A DNA stretch of 7,931 nt from NCBI GenBank assembly GCA_026418875.1, contig JAOAAM010000135.1:1-7931 (forward strand), in the 5' to 3' direction. The notes below the pieces were generated by a model. It worked only from the letters and a program-made list of their open reading frames with translations. It did not search any database and was not told the origin of the DNA. The position numbers and the translations under genes are program-made. The DNA comes from Gemmataceae bacterium (GTDB taxonomy: Bacteria; Planctomycetota; Planctomycetia; Gemmatales; Gemmataceae). Shown here piece after piece: positions 6,096-7,931 of this stretch (position 1 is its first letter; every line of letters starts with the position of its first letter).

Positions 6096-7931
6096 CTACC
6101 GGACTTTTTCCTGGCTAAGGTCCGCGGCCAATGCGAGGACTTCGCGAGTGTAGGGTTCGCTGCCGAATTTTTCCTCCTTCTTTCGTTGCGGCAGGTCGCC
6201 CTCGTTGCCGTCCTCGTCGTCCTCCGTGCCCACCTCCTTCTTCTGCTGCCGCAAGGACTCCTCGGTGAACTCCAGCGATTTGCGCTCGGCGATTTCCAGC
6301 CGCTTCACGATCTTCCGAGCATATTTCTGGAATTCCGGGTCGCTTTGCCGCCGGGCTTCGGATTGGCTCCGCAACCGAGCAATCATCTCATCGGTCACCA
6401 GATCGACCGGCACATAATTCGCCGGCGGGATGTGGTCGAACGGCATGGCGAAGTCCATGCGTGCCTCGGCAAACTGATCGCGGTCGGTGAGGGACGGCAG
6501 AACGACGTCGGATCGCACTCCACGGAGCTGCGTGCTGTCGCCGTTCACCCGGTAAAACATCTGCAAGGTGATTTTCAACGCTCCGGCGTTGGTGTCGCTG
6601 GAGAAAAGTTGCGGCATTTGTTCGGCCAGTTCGAGAATCTGCTGCACGGTGCCCTTGCCATGCGTGCTGCTATCGCCCACGACGATGCCCCGGCGATAAT
6701 CCTGAATCACGCCGGCGACGATCTCGCTGGCGCTGGCGCTGAGCTTGTTCACCACGACCACCAGCGGCCCATCCCATGCGGTGCCCAGGCTTGTGTCCCG
6801 GTGGACGCGGACATTTCCTTGAAAGTCCTTGACCTGCACGACAGGGCCTGAGTCGATGAACAAGCCGCAGATATTCACGGCCTCGTTCAGCAACCCGCCT
6901 CCGTTGTTCCGCAAATCGAGCACAACGGCATCGACATTCTGCCTCCGGAAATCACCGAGGATCCGCCGGCAGTCGATGGTCGCTCCGCGACGCTCCCCCC
7001 CTTCGCGCGGGTCGCTGGCATAAAACGAGGGCAACGTCAACACGCCAATCTTCGCCTTCTTGCCGTTCGCCTCCGTCTCGATGACTTCGCCCTTGGCTTT
7101 TCGATCCTCCAACTCGATCCGTGCCCGGGTGAGGACGACCGTGAAGCGTTCCTTGGTGCTGCCCGATTCCACCTCCAGCCGGACCTTGGTGCCGGCCTTG
7201 CCGCGAACCAATCGGACCACTTGGGAGATCCGCAACCCTTCAATGTCCACCATCTCGCCGGTTTCGCCTTCGCCCACGGCAAGCAGCTTGTCACCAACCT
7301 TCAAGCGACCGTCCTTCGCGATGACGCCGCCCGGCACGATCTCGCGGATGATGGTGACGCCGTCGTCCTGTCCCAACAACGCCCCGACTCCTTCGAGTGA
7401 CGACCGAATGTCGATGTTGAATTGATCGAGCGATCGAGGCGACATGTAGCTGGTGTGCGGGTCGTAGCTGCTGGTCAGGGAATCGATGTAGCGCTCGATC
7501 AACTCCTCTTTGTCCACTTGCAGCATGTAACGGAGCAGGTTGCGGTATCGCTTTTTCACTCGCTCCCGGGCTTCATCGTCTTTCACACCATTCACGCGGA
7601 GGACTTCCAATTCATACTTGACCTGGACGCGCCACCGTTCCCGAGCTTCCTCATCGGAACTGGCGTAGCGGATTGTCTTGGGATCGAGTTCCAAGGTCTC
7701 GGGTTTGTTGAAGTCGTGGGGAGCGACGGCGAGTTCGTTGACCCACTTCACCCGTTCCTCCAGCCGTTCACGGAAGCGGCGGAACATGGCATAGGCTGCG
7801 TCGAACTTCCCTTGCCGGATGAGCGTGGCGTGCTCCGGCTCGTACTTGGCGAATTCGTCGATGTCGGATTGGAGGTAGAAGCGCTTGCCGGGGTCCCAAC
7901 TCTCGAGGAACAGTCGGTGCATCCGCCGCGA
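6096..7931 (-). CDS. S41 carboxy-terminal (tail-specific) protease, Prc/Tsp type, 5' partial
   Basis: This is a Prc/Tsp-like periplasmic serine protease that removes or degrades proteins from their C-terminal tails. The reading frame stays open to the right edge. The Met at 7922 is internal, because the sequence at once matches the Prc N-terminal helical domain (Leu-Gln-Ser-Asp-Ile-Asp-Glu-Phe, 17-24), so the signal peptide and roughly 60-100 residues are outside the window. Numbered from that Met, the helical domain runs about 1-165. The PDZ domain is about 175-265, with Leu-Glu-Gly-Val-Gly-Ala (176-181). The S41 core is about 290-430, with Asp-Leu-Arg-Asn-Asn-Gly-Gly-Gly (336-343). By alignment to E. 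coli Prc Ser430, Asp441 and Lys455, the catalytic residues are Ser397 (in SASASE), Asp408 (in QDY) and Lys423 (in THGKGTVQ). Ser-Lys spacing is 26 instead of 25. A C-terminal Prc domain (about 495-608) includes an acidic stretch at 565-575. The stop is TAG at 6096-6098. It is the first visible gene of the minus-strand cluster. Confidence 0.95.
   Translation of the reverse strand, partial: SRRMHRLFLESWDPGKRFYLQSDIDEFAKYEPEHATLIRQGKFDAAYAMFRRFRERLEERVKWVNELAVAPHDFNKPETLELDPKTIRYASSDEEARERWRVQVKYELEVLRVNGVKDDEARERVKKRYRNLLRYMLQVDKEELIERYIDSLTSSYDPHTSYMSPRSLDQFNIDIRSSLEGVGALLGQDDGVTIIREIVPGGVIAKDGRLKVGDKLLAVGEGETGEMVDIEGLRISQVVRLVRGKAGTKVRLEVESGSTKERFTVVLTRARIELEDRKAKGEVIETEANGKKAKIGVLTLPSFYASDPREGGERRGATIDCRRILGDFRRQNVDAVVLDLRNNGGGLLNEAVNICGLFIDSGPVVQVKDFQGNVRVHRDTSLGTAWDGPLVVVVNKLSASASEIVAGVIQDYRRGIVVGDSSTHGKGTVQQILELAEQMPQLFSSDTNAGALKITLQMFYRVNGDSTQLRGVRSDVVLPSLTDRDQFAEARMDFAMPFDHIPPANYVPVDLVTDEMIARLRSQSEARRQSDPEFQKYARKIVKRLEIAERKSLEFTEESLRQQKKEVGTEDDEDGNEGDLPQRKKEEKFGSEPYTREVLALAADLSQEKVR

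Noticed and set aside
5493..6851. A 452-codon open frame on the plus strand, the longest of many antisense frames
   Set aside because: It runs opposite two well-supported minus-strand genes, spans their junction, and has no recognisable domain. Its composition (runs of Arg, Ala, Pro, His) is typical of antisense frames in GC-rich coding DNA.

Overview
This 7931-base, GC-rich window is one end of an assembled contig. Bases 1-19 are exactly the Tn5/Nextera mosaic end AGATGTGTATAAGAGACAG, a sequencing adapter rather than genomic DNA. The rest looks like a Planctomycetes chromosome, probably Gemmata-like. That placement is an inference from the paired membrane VWA proteins (a BatA-type protein followed by a VWA protein with a glutamine-amidotransferase-like fold), the high GC content and the style of the proteins. 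No rRNA or other marker gene is present to confirm it.

Layout, left to right: adapter (1-19); the 3' end of a plus-strand gene for a small NlpC/P60- or CHAP-like domain (about 21-278), truncated by the contig end; a 54-base convergent junction; then four minus-strand genes filling the rest. In transcription order these are a Prc/Tsp-type S41 tail-specific protease (6096 to beyond 7931, 5' end missing), a BatA-type VWA membrane protein (3877-6045, GTG start), a second VWA membrane protein with a GATase-like fold (1295-3814), and a BtuF-like cobalamin-binding-type protein without a signal peptide (333-1241). The gaps of 50, 62 and 53 bases contain no convincing terminator, so the four genes could form one transcript.

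The two VWA proteins share a plan: membrane segments at both ends, a VWA domain with an intact DxSxS metal-binding motif, a beta-rich linker, and a Rossmann/GATase-like region without cysteine. They probably work together as an envelope-anchored metal-dependent adhesion or scaffold complex. The S41 protease would act in the same compartment. The BtuF-like protein appears to be an orphan, with no permease or ATPase gene in view.

There are no tRNA or rRNA genes, CRISPR arrays, insertion sequences or phage genes. I found no convincing new system. The points most worth a second look are the adapter-derived false N-terminus, the unusual gene neighbourhood, the probably inactive GATase-like regions and a strand-asymmetric hairpin near position 367.
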